This document shows, in pieces, positions 15,029 to 21,717 of a DNA stretch of 22,289 bases. The notes beneath the pieces were generated by a model. The model was not told the DNA's origin. It searched no databases and worked only from the letters and a program-made list of their open reading frames with translations. The DNA is taken from positions 1 to 22,289 of the IMG/VR virus record IMGVR_UViG_3300006100_001101. One strand, given 5' to 3'. The stretch is from a virus. Position 1 is the first letter of the stretch. Every line of letters begins with the position of its first letter. The position numbers were made by a program, and so were the translations under genes.

Positions 15029-15057
15029 AGTATATAGATGTATTTAGAAAAAGTCAA
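15029..15057 (-). promoter_or_regulatory. sigma70-type promoter candidate for the sliding clamp
   Basis: The minus strand has TTGACT (15052-15057), a 17-base spacer and TATACT (15029-15034), followed by ACTACTATTAACGGAGAATA and the clamp ATG. The -35 box partly overlaps the end of the methyltransferase-like gene. This is among the best consensus matches in the window. Confidence 0.6.
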
Positions 15058-16007
15058 TACGTTATTCTCTGCAATTCGCCCATGACAGGGTGAGCCTTGT
15101 TGCTGGACAGTTTTCCAGGTTTTCGAATTTCAAGCCAACTAAAAGAAACACCAGATGTTTCGTTGTCTCGGCTAAACACTATTTCATAGCCCAAACTTTC
15201 GCACAAGGGTATCAACATTGATTTTGGAATGTAACTCATAAAGAAGTTTTCAGCATACCCAGCTGATTGTGCCACATCACCGTTGTTGTAGCTGAACATA
15301 AACACACCGCCTGGGCGCAACAACTCTTTGACTGCTTTCAAATATTCTTTTACAGTATCTAGGCTGCGATAGTTTAAAAAATTCCAACAAAATACAAGAC
15401 TCATTTGTCCTTGTGGCAACATACTCATATTGTAATCTTTTTCTTTTAACAAATAGGTACGAATACGTTTTTGGTATGTTGGATTAAAATTTTCAAGAGT
15501 GGAGTCAATAAATTCTCTGTAGTAGTCTACAATGTACAAAGGATCGCTGGTGGTCAGCTCTTTGGTCCAATCACCATCACGACAGCCAATTTCTAACGCT
15601 GGATATTGCCAGCTTGAATATAGTGCAATACGTCCTTTGATTTCTTCTCGCAAGTTTGAATCAACTTCTAGTACCCTGACTCTACGAATGATATTAACAG
15701 CTTCTGATTCAACACGCAATTCTAGATCGTAATTGCCGCTGAAGAATTTGGCACTGGCAGCAGCAATCTGATTGTTGATGTTGTCGATCAGTATTTTATA
15801 CAAACTTTGATTGTGTGCCAATTGCAAATGTACTGTTTTAATATCGTCAGACAGTTTTCCGATTTGTGTTCGGAAATCGTCGTCAGGAGTTTCATTTTTA
15901 ACTGCCAACAAATGATGATTGGCCAAATCTACTTCGTGGGCAATTGAATCTGTGCTGTAAACAGTTTCCAATCGTGTTCGAAGTCGTACTAGTTCGCTAA
16001 GTTTCAT
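15054..16007 (-). CDS. class I SAM-dependent methyltransferase-like protein
   Basis: Residues 136-147 read YPALEIGCRDGDW, which matches motif I of Rossmann-fold methyltransferases (hhExGxGxG type, here with GCRDGD). LVFCWNFLNYRSLDTVKEYL (about 215-234) and LLRPGGVFMFSYNNGD (about 240-255) match the later motifs, so residues 130-290 form the catalytic domain. The first 130 residues are a helical domain beginning MKLSELVRLRTRLE, which may mediate partner contacts. It sits between the polymerase and the clamp. The substrate may be DNA, a small molecule or protein; no DNA-methyltransferase target motif (NPPY/DPPY or PC) is seen, so I do not call it a DNA methylase. Confidence 0.65.
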   Translation of the reverse strand: MKLSELVRLRTRLETVYSTDSIAHEVDLANHHLLAVKNETPDDDFRTQIGKLSDDIKTVHLQLAHNQSLYKILIDNINNQIAAASAKFFSGNYDLELRVESEAVNIIRRVRVLEVDSNLREEIKGRIALYSSWQYPALEIGCRDGDWTKELTTSDPLYIVDYYREFIDSTLENFNPTYQKRIRTYLLKEKDYNMSMLPQGQMSLVFCWNFLNYRSLDTVKEYLKAVKELLRPGGVFMFSYNNGDVAQSAGYAENFFMSYIPKSMLIPLCESLGYEIVFSRDNETSGVSFSWLEIRKPGKLSSNKAHPVMGELQRITY

Positions 16008-16010
16008 TGT

Positions 16011-18677
16011 TTACTCGAATGAAAATAAATCATCAAATGTGGTCTTGATATCGGTATTCTCGGCAATTTTCCAATCCAATACACCCAACAAGTTTTCTAC
16101 CTTTTGGTCCACAATGGTTGATTCCATTGTTGAATCATCAAACGGCAACTCTTTAAACCACTGCGGAATGTGTGTTTCATCTGTGGGATATCCTACACTG
16201 GTTAACCCCAGTGGATTGTCTTTGAGTTTACACACAATAGTTTTCATACCGTCCACGATACTGGTGCTGTAGTTGTCGCCGTGCATCTTTTTCAGTCTAT
16301 TCCAGTTCATCGCAGCACGAACGTGTCCAGGCATATTGGCTTTGCCTAAACGTTCTTCTTCAGCAGTATACTTGGTCAAGTTGTTGACACGCTTGGGAGT
16401 ACCTTTTTCCCAGGCTGGCCTACCGGCAAACAAGATTTTGAAATCACGTACCTTGTCGATCACAGTTTGGCGAACATCGCCAGCACCGGTCAACACAATC
16501 ATCAAGATTTCACTCAAGAAATCTTGTACAACCTTGGGAGTGTCTGATCGCTTAAGATCCAGACCCATGGCTTTGACTTTGCCGGCTTTGCCGTGGGTAT
16601 CCAGGCGCACACCTTCCATATCAAATATCAAAATGCCATAACGTTTCTTTTTAATAAACAGGCCCTTGCTGGCAATAAGTTCTCGACCACCTCGAATAAT
16701 TGCACCCATTTCTCTAGGGCAATGGCAAGCACGTTCCATAAATGCCGGGAACGATTCATTTACTGATTCAGCAATGGTATCATATAACTGTACACAAATC
16801 TCTCGATTCCATTCCATACGTCCCGATTCTACTTCCTCTTTGATTTGCGGCCAGGCTGAGAAATAGACCGAGTCTGTGTCCCCGTAAATGATTGCCGCGC
16901 CCACGTGGTTGTATTCACCCGTGATAGCTTCGTTAACGTGCGAGTCCATGTGTTTGGCAATAATACGGCCCGTAAGTGTCGTACTTTGGCCAATCCTTTG
17001 GTCAAAGAAGCGGCAACCCGGATTGAGGATCGCACCGTAGAGCGAGTTGAGGTTAATTTTTTTAACAAGTTGCCTTTTGTCCCAGAACGCTTCATCTTCC
17101 TTAGATGTTGCGGTTTTCTTTTTAGCTTGCATTTCTTTACGTTCAGCATACCATCTCTCCAACAGTCCGGGAATAATACCCTTGGTGTCATATTTAAATA
17201 TTGTGCCATTGGCACTGAATGTCCACGGCTGATTGCTGTCAAATATCAAGCGCCAAACATCTTTGGCACTCATTACATCACTAGATCCGTCTTGCCAATC
17301 TATAGTAATCTCAGTACCGGGTTCGCCATTCATCACTGCTTGATATTCTAAGGTACCAAACATATTTTCCCAGGCATCAGCAAAACTGCTGCCCGCGGCA
17401 ATTTTTTCTCTAATGTAATGATCAGTTATTGTTGGCCGGAGTTGCCCAACGACTGTTTCTGGACCCATGTTGAGGGCTCTAATAGCCGAGGGATAGAGCG
17501 AATTGATGTCGATTGCACCGATGTATTCGTGCATACCCCTTTTGGGATAAGCAACATAGGCACCTGCGGCTTGTGTTTCTCCTTGGTCATCTCTAGATCT
17601 CCTATTAGGTACAACCAACCCACGACTGTGAGCTTCGTTGATAATTGCCTGCTCAGTAACTGCCACGGCACCCATTGTGGTTGCCAACAACACAGTATTA
17701 TCGTGAGCCAATTCGTTGGCCAGATCTAAGAAACGCAATTTCTTATCTAATCTAGACAACAGCATAGTATCTTGTCTATTGTATTCAATAAACTTGGTAA
17801 AGTCTTTGTTGTACAATTGATCTAGTGTGCCTTCGTATTGCGTTTTACTTTCGCCAAGTTCATATTCTGCAATAGCATCCAAACTGTAGCTGTGACGTTC
17901 TTCATAGGTATATTTTCTATACAACTGCATATAGTCCATATGCACACGACCTATCAAGTCAAAGGTCAAGTTCTCTGCACCAAAGCGTTCAAAGGTACGT
18001 TGCTTGGGATATTGGCCCCACAGGCACAGTCTACGTGTGTCATCTTTGCTGAGCACACGATTGATACGCATAGTGGTATAGGGAATATCGAAGCCTTCAC
18101 TGTTCCAGCCCGACAAGATATCGGCATCTTGAATTAGATCAAGGAATGTGTTCAACATGTCCTCTTCACGTTCGAACAGGAAGCAGTTGTCAAAGCCTTT
18201 GCAAATTTCTTCGGCTGTGGCCCACGAGTAACTCTTGGGTGGAACCACCAAGGTGACCAGTTTATCCATCCAGTCTAGGTAAACTGAAATAGCAGTGATA
18301 GCGTTGAATGGATCTTCAGGTTTGGAATAGCCACGATCAGGGTCAAAATCGACCTCAATATCGAAAAAGGCTGTTTGAAGTCGGGGCGAATTCATCCCAA
18401 GATAATTTTCTTCCAAGCAACGGAAGATGGGATTGATATCCGATTCCCATAGGCGTTTGTTACTGTTGACTCGGAGTTCTTTGTGAAATTCTTTACTGTT
18501 TCTAGTAGTAAAGCGATTAACTGGAGTATCAAAGATAGTGCGGAACTTGCCACGTGGATCGTCATAATAAAACACGTAGTTGGCAGGATATTCTTTGTAT
18601 ACCCGCTCACCGTTGACTCGTTCTACAACGTGAATACGATCTTTGTCGCGATCAAACAATGCGTCAATATATGACAT
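16011..18677 (-). CDS. family B replicative DNA polymerase (T4 gp43-like)
   Basis: This is the phage replicative polymerase with 3'-5' proofreading. At 888 residues it is close to T4 gp43 (898). The exonuclease motifs are Exo I FFDIEVD (D106 and E108), Exo II NSEGFDIPY and Exo III EYNRQDTML. Polymerase motif A is DINSLYPSAI (about 390), motif B KINLNSLYGAI (about 537) and motif C YGDTDSVYF (about 600). All key residues are present. The C-terminus should hold a clamp-binding tail (DDLFSFE-like end). The start at 18677 is supported by GGAGAG just upstream. The methyltransferase-like gene follows three bases downstream. In T4, gp43 represses its own translation by binding a hairpin next to its ribosome binding site, and a similar hairpin is present here. 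Confidence 0.95.
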   Translation of the reverse strand: MSYIDALFDRDKDRIHVVERVNGERVYKEYPANYVFYYDDPRGKFRTIFDTPVNRFTTRNSKEFHKELRVNSNKRLWESDINPIFRCLEENYLGMNSPRLQTAFFDIEVDFDPDRGYSKPEDPFNAITAISVYLDWMDKLVTLVVPPKSYSWATAEEICKGFDNCFLFEREEDMLNTFLDLIQDADILSGWNSEGFDIPYTTMRINRVLSKDDTRRLCLWGQYPKQRTFERFGAENLTFDLIGRVHMDYMQLYRKYTYEERHSYSLDAIAEYELGESKTQYEGTLDQLYNKDFTKFIEYNRQDTMLLSRLDKKLRFLDLANELAHDNTVLLATTMGAVAVTEQAIINEAHSRGLVVPNRRSRDDQGETQAAGAYVAYPKRGMHEYIGAIDINSLYPSAIRALNMGPETVVGQLRPTITDHYIREKIAAGSSFADAWENMFGTLEYQAVMNGEPGTEITIDWQDGSSDVMSAKDVWRLIFDSNQPWTFSANGTIFKYDTKGIIPGLLERWYAERKEMQAKKKTATSKEDEAFWDKRQLVKKINLNSLYGAILNPGCRFFDQRIGQSTTLTGRIIAKHMDSHVNEAITGEYNHVGAAIIYGDTDSVYFSAWPQIKEEVESGRMEWNREICVQLYDTIAESVNESFPAFMERACHCPREMGAIIRGGRELIASKGLFIKKKRYGILIFDMEGVRLDTHGKAGKVKAMGLDLKRSDTPKVVQDFLSEILMIVLTGAGDVRQTVIDKVRDFKILFAGRPAWEKGTPKRVNNLTKYTAEEERLGKANMPGHVRAAMNWNRLKKMHGDNYSTSIVDGMKTIVCKLKDNPLGLTSVGYPTDETHIPQWFKELPFDDSTMESTIVDQKVENLLGVLDWKIAENTDIKTTFDDLFSFE

Positions 18678-18689
18678 TTACTCTCCAGT

Positions 18690-18709
18690 GTGTAACTTTG
18701 AGCTTACAC
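18690..18709 (-). promoter_or_regulatory. hairpin before the polymerase start, candidate translational operator
   Basis: The minus-strand RNA can form a 6-bp stem (GUGUAA with UUACAC) around an 8-base loop (GCUCAAAG). It ends three bases before the GGAGAG ribosome binding site (18681-18686) of the polymerase gene. T4 gp43 is known to bind its own mRNA at a hairpin with an 8-base loop by the ribosome binding site to shut off translation. The position and loop size match, but the loop sequence does not copy that of T4. Confidence 0.45.
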
Positions 18710-18742
18710 TCGCTCTTCATGCCCGTCAAGTGGGCGAATCTT

Positions 18743-18771
18743 ATTATACTACTGAAACAACATTCTTGCAA
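18743..18771 (-). promoter_or_regulatory. sigma70-type promoter candidate for the DNA polymerase
   Basis: The minus strand has TTGCAA (18766-18771), a 17-base spacer and a perfect TATAAT (18743-18748). The boxes overlap the last codons of the upstream small membrane-protein gene. The transcript would have a leader of about 60 bases containing the candidate translational operator. Confidence 0.6.
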
Positions 18772-19039
18772 GACCTATGCTGTCGATGGTGATCAAAAAA
18801 ACATAGTTAGCAAGTAAACCAAAACTGCCGCGAGTCCAACAGGTCCAAGCAGCAGCACAGCATCCACTGATAAAAATTGTATACAGCGGAACTACAGGAA
18901 CAGTAGGCACAGTGGCCGCAAATATCACAGCACTGACAACACTACAGGCCCAACTAAAGACTTCTGCACAAAAACGTAAAGGATATTCCCGGAAGTCGCG
19001 ACGGATATATTCCAATGTGCCTTGAAACAATTCAATCAA
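18749..19039 (-). CDS. small multi-span membrane protein
   Basis: This 96-residue protein is hydrophobic, with likely membrane segments at about residues 25-43, 48-66 and 72-93, and a positively charged start (YIRRDFREYPLR). It is not recognised. Its ATG overlaps the stop of the 86-residue gene (ATGA), and its stop lies within the polymerase promoter region. Possible roles such as holin-like membrane action cannot be supported from sequence. Confidence 0.6.
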   Translation of the reverse strand: MIELFQGTLEYIRRDFREYPLRFCAEVFSWACSVVSAVIFAATVPTVPVVPLYTIFISGCCAAAWTCWTRGSFGLLANYVFLITIDSIGLARMLFQ

Positions 19040-19296
19040 AGGGTTTTACCTACTGTTTCTAAAATAGTATTTAGATCTTCGTGATCTTGATTGGTTTCGC
19101 CTAGCTTGCTTTTTTGTGCAATCTTGATAGCCTTTTTCAAGATAGCTGGTTTAATTTCCATTTCTTCAGCAATGGCTTTGACAGTATCGCTTAAACCTGC
19201 ATTAAGGTCTTCGATTTCTTGCAGTACTGCCATACCTTCGTTGATGATTTGGGTCAATTTGGCTTTTTGCTCGGCGCTAAACATACGTGATGACAT
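19036..19296 (-). CDS. small helical protein, possible DsbA-like DNA-binding protein of T4-like phages
   Basis: This 86-residue, helix-rich protein has an N-terminal MSSRMFSAEQKAKLTQIINE helix, then NAGLSDTVKAIAEEMEIKPA and ILKKAIKIAQKSKL. The middle part resembles a helix-turn-helix-like arrangement. From memory it resembles the small T4-like double-stranded DNA-binding protein DsbA, which acts at late promoters, but I hold this only as a possibility. A strong AAGGAG ribosome binding site and a promoter candidate precede it. It leads the segment that ends in the polymerase. Confidence 0.55.
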   Translation of the reverse strand: MSSRMFSAEQKAKLTQIINEGMAVLQEIEDLNAGLSDTVKAIAEEMEIKPAILKKAIKIAQKSKLGETNQDHEDLNTILETVGKTL

Positions 19297-19320
19297 TTGA
19301 ATCTCCTTGGTAATTGAACA

Positions 19321-19349
19321 ATTATACAGTATTTACTTGCAGAACGCAA
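19321..19349 (-). promoter_or_regulatory. sigma70-type promoter candidate before the 86-residue gene
   Basis: The minus strand has TTGCGT (19344-19349), a 17-base spacer and a perfect TATAAT (19321-19326). The -10 box lies 24 bases before the ATG, with AAGGAG in between. The -35 box overlaps a 5-bp inverted repeat (CTTGC at 19336-19340 and GCAAG at 19346-19350). Confidence 0.6.
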
Positions 19350-19377
19350 GAGCAGTTTAGAATTTGTGCTCACTTTA

Positions 19378-19464
19378 GAATACCATTCCGGGGCACGACT
19401 CCCATAATATTCTCGCCAGCAGCCGGCGACACCTATAGTAACGATAACGTCCTAAGGTAGGTGT
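19378..19464 (-). ncRNA. candidate structured RNA: three adjacent hairpins in a non-coding gap
   Basis: This lies in the longest gene-free stretch on the right side (19297-19468). Read from the minus strand, three hairpins follow directly. The first has a 7-bp stem (19429-19435 with 19458-19464) continued by 3 bp past a 3-base bulge, with a 13-base loop. The second is a 15-base CG-rich stem-loop at 19414-19428 (6 bp with one G-U). The third is a 9-bp stem with two U-G pairs, a GGA bulge and three G-C pairs at 19378-19412. The G-U pairs of the last two work only in minus-strand RNA. No T-run follows, so a simple terminator is unlikely. It may be an untranslated regulatory element or a small RNA, or merely structured spacer. 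Confidence 0.4.
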
Positions 19465-19468
19465 TTGG

Positions 19469-20266
19469 TTATTTCTTTTTGCCGCCCTTCATATTGGCAC
19501 ACCAGTGATACATTCGGGCACGTTCGCCTGATGCATTTTTGGCTTTGCGACGTAGATCAGTTACACTTCCTTTACAACTGGCACCAGCACGTTTGACACG
19601 ACCTGGACGACTTTTGCCTTTGACTCGGCCATCAGCAAAGTTTTCTTTTACAGATTTTTTGTAAGTAGTGGCATTGGGATCTGGCCTATGTCCGTTGATA
19701 TCAACACGCACAGCCGGCTCAATTGGTTTTGCTGGTATTTGTTTTTCTGGTTTGATTGTGTTAGCTGGAGGAACAGCACCGCGACCAGACACCGGGTCAA
19801 TTGTTTCTGATAAAAAAGTGTCGGCCAACTGTTTGCACAATTCTCGTAATTTTGGATTTTCAGTCTCTATACTTGCGTCTTGATCCTGTGTAGGGTCTTT
19901 GTATCCGCAATATACGTGTTCAATACCGTATTCAGCAATCAGGTCCTCACAACTTTCACCTGAACGTTCGTCCATTGGTCGATTACAAGGACTCAGGGTA
20001 GTTACTACGATACATTCTGGCGAGACATCAGCACAGCGTTCTAAGGCAGCACGTTCAGCATGTACTCTAGTGCCATCTTCAGCTTCGTAGTTGACACCGT
20101 ATATACATTGACCATCGGGAAATACCACACAAGCACCCACCATACCATAAAAATCTGCATCACTCTCTTGGCCATCAAGAACCAACTCGCAACATTTGGC
20201 AAGTATCTCATCCAGTTCTTCTTGGGGGTTATTAGACGGGGCTGTAAGGATTTCGTTTATAATCAC
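19469..20266 (-). CDS. cytidine/deoxycytidylate deaminase-like protein with basic C-terminal module
   Basis: The zinc deaminase signature is present: H69-A-E71 in RVHAERAAL, and P93-C94 in LSPCNRP, with a second Cys (C106) eleven residues later in GESC rather than the usual two. Residues 1-145 form this domain, which would deaminate a cytosine nucleoside or nucleotide. After a Pro-rich linker the last 60 residues are very basic, containing GKSRPGRVKRAGASCKGSV and ending MYHWCANMKGGKKK. That module resembles one in the neighbouring peptidase protein. The start is a GTG with GAGG nine bases upstream. Deamination may serve the phage nucleotide pool, or the module may carry the enzyme into the virion. 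Confidence 0.7.
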   Translation of the reverse strand: MIINEILTAPSNNPQEELDEILAKCCELVLDGQESDADFYGMVGACVVFPDGQCIYGVNYEAEDGTRVHAERAALERCADVSPECIVVTTLSPCNRPMDERSGESCEDLIAEYGIEHVYCGYKDPTQDQDASIETENPKLRELCKQLADTFLSETIDPVSGRGAVPPANTIKPEKQIPAKPIEPAVRVDINGHRPDPNATTYKKSVKENFADGRVKGKSRPGRVKRAGASCKGSVTDLRRKAKNASGERARMYHWCANMKGGKKK

Positions 20267-20318
20267 TGTCGTCGCCCTCTTGTTGTTCTGGATACACTGG
20301 GTAATCGTTTGGGTTCAT
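20232..20318 (-). CDS. possible 28-residue peptide between peptidase and deaminase genes
   Basis: An ATG at 20318 overlaps the stop of the peptidase gene (ATGA). It opens 28 residues, MNPNDYPVYPEQQEGDDSDY and a short tail, before a stop that overlaps the deaminase start by 35 bases. The only support is the stop/start overlap. It may act to couple translation to the GTG-started deaminase rather than make a useful product. Confidence 0.3.
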   Translation of the reverse strand: MNPNDYPVYPEQQEGDDSDYKRNPYSPV

Positions 20319-21286
20319 TTTACACCAAAGTATTCAGGATTGTGTTCAGCAAAGTCACGCATAGCAATGCCAGCATTGGCATTGGCTTCATTTTCTTGAT
20401 CAGTGCCTGTTTCACCAGCGCCCGGGGGCAAATTGTCTTCTAGGTCTTGTTTGTGATGTGTTAGCTCGTGTGCCAGTGTACGCAAAATATCAACTGGATG
20501 ACGTCCGCCTACAACCAATTTGATTGATTTGGATTCTGGATCATACATACCAAAAGTGGTGTCAATGGGTTCATTCAACAGTTCAATAGTAGGTAATTCA
20601 ATGCCTAGTTGTTCGGCTACCCAAGGCGCATATTCGTTAACAAACTCATTTAGTTTGGGTTCAACACCTTCATTGGCCACACAGTTGTTGACTCTAATGC
20701 CGCCTTTGATCTTGGTACCTTCTTTGTGCTTGCCCTTCCAGCACTTGGCATCCAAGCGTTGTTTGATCTCATCTAGGGTTTCGTAGTCTTGCTCGCCATC
20801 GTCCTCGTGGTGACGTGCCATTGCACGTTTCATCTGTTGATCTCTGTAAGCACGTGCTTGACGTTCTCTGTGTAGTTCCTTGGACAACTCTTGTTTGAGT
20901 CGAGTACCTGCACCTGGACTGGTGGGATCAATGGGATTCAATGTAGACTCGGCAATCATCAACATTTGTTGTAATTGTTCTACACTTTCGCAATGCCATT
21001 TGCGTAAGGCTTTGTTGATACGGCTATTTGGATCGCGTTTGGTCTTGGCTCCTGTGCGAGATTTTTTCATACCCTTCATACGGGCACAGAAACTCTTGCG
21101 ACGTTTGGCTGCCTTGGAGCCTTTCTTTAACTTGCTAGGTTTTGTTGTCACTGCTGTCTGCAGTTTTGAACCAGGATGTTGTCTACGATAGCTTTTGACG
21201 CCTTTGCGATTCAAGCCGCCGTTTTTGTTTTTACCAGACTTTTTCTGCCAGGCTGCCGTTTCAGTTACAATTTCTACAATTTTCAT
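20315..21286 (-). CDS. metallopeptidase (HExxH) fused to a DUF6321-like basic N-terminal module
   Basis: The C-terminal domain has LAHELTHHKQ with H273 and H277 and the catalytic glutamate between them. The third zinc ligand is likely E298 or E300 in QENEANANA, as in zincin peptidases. The N-terminal 100 residues are very basic and Lys/Arg-rich, with GGLNRKGVKSYRRQHPGSK, SKAAKRRKSFCARMKGMKK and a final ALRKWHC, a layout I recall as DUF6321. The middle is charged and helical. The first residues, MKIVEIVTE followed by TAAW, resemble a T4 capsid-targeting peptide with a VTE prohead-protease-type site. It starts inside the stop of the Dps-like gene (ATGA). Role unknown; packaging in the virion is plausible. 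Confidence 0.72.
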   Translation of the reverse strand: MKIVEIVTETAAWQKKSGKNKNGGLNRKGVKSYRRQHPGSKLQTAVTTKPSKLKKGSKAAKRRKSFCARMKGMKKSRTGAKTKRDPNSRINKALRKWHCESVEQLQQMLMIAESTLNPIDPTSPGAGTRLKQELSKELHRERQARAYRDQQMKRAMARHHEDDGEQDYETLDEIKQRLDAKCWKGKHKEGTKIKGGIRVNNCVANEGVEPKLNEFVNEYAPWVAEQLGIELPTIELLNEPIDTTFGMYDPESKSIKLVVGGRHPVDILRTLAHELTHHKQDLEDNLPPGAGETGTDQENEANANAGIAMRDFAEHNPEYFGVK

Positions 21287-21717
21287 TTTGATGTGGCACG
21301 TAACATCCAGGCGTGTTTACGGAAAGCATCCATACGTTCTGCCAGGAAGTTTGAGAAACCGTGCTCGCCCTCCGCTTCTGCAATATCATATACTCGTTTT
21401 AGAATCAATACCATATTGTCAGCGTCTTGCAACAGTTCAGTAACCATTTGTTCGGCTGGCAATACTTCTGTTTCTTCAGGTATCTGACTCAACACACTGA
21501 AACGACTGTTTGATGCAGGAGCATAAGCACCCAGGGTGCGAATCTTTTCTGCAAACTCGTCTACAGTTTCGTATACTTCTACATAGATACGCTCAAACAA
21601 TGCGTGTAGTTCTTGAAAGTGAATCCCTTCCACGTTCCAATGAAAGAACGCAGCCTTTAAATAAAAATTAAATTGGCTAGCAAATGCAATCTTAGCGGCT
21701 CGTTGTAAATGTTCCAT
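21283..21717 (-). CDS. dps: Dps-like ferritin (DNA-protecting iron-storage protein)
   Basis: Dps forms a 12-subunit shell that oxidises and stores iron and shields DNA from oxidants. The 144-residue length is near the usual 150-170. The ferroxidase set H26, H38, D53 and E57 is spaced 12, 15 and 4 residues apart, exactly as in E. coli Dps (H51, H63, D78, E82). It lies in the usual context FHWNVEG … LHALFERIY … VDEFAEKIRTLG. The basic DNA-binding N-tail of E. coli Dps is absent. The start overlaps the stop of the upstream gene. In a phage it may protect the genome or host during infection, or remove iron. Confidence 0.85.
   Translation of the reverse strand: MEHLQRAAKIAFASQFNFYLKAAFFHWNVEGIHFQELHALFERIYVEVYETVDEFAEKIRTLGAYAPASNSRFSVLSQIPEETEVLPAEQMVTELLQDADNMVLILKRVYDIAEAEGEHGFSNFLAERMDAFRKHAWMLRATSK

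Noticed and set aside
16905-17351. Plus-strand open frame of 148 codons inside the polymerase gene
   Set aside because: It is antisense to a gene with all catalytic motifs, and its composition is that of a reversed coding frame. Other long plus-strand frames in the window were discarded for the same reason.
18664-18720. 18-codon upstream reading frame (ATG at 18720) overlapping the polymerase start
   Set aside because: It has no Shine-Dalgarno and runs through the operator hairpin. It is more likely a chance frame than a leader peptide.
18725-18736. Hairpin GCCC…GGGC as a rho-independent terminator between the membrane-protein and polymerase genes
   Set aside because: The stem is only four base pairs, no T-run follows, and it lies just downstream of the polymerase -10 box.
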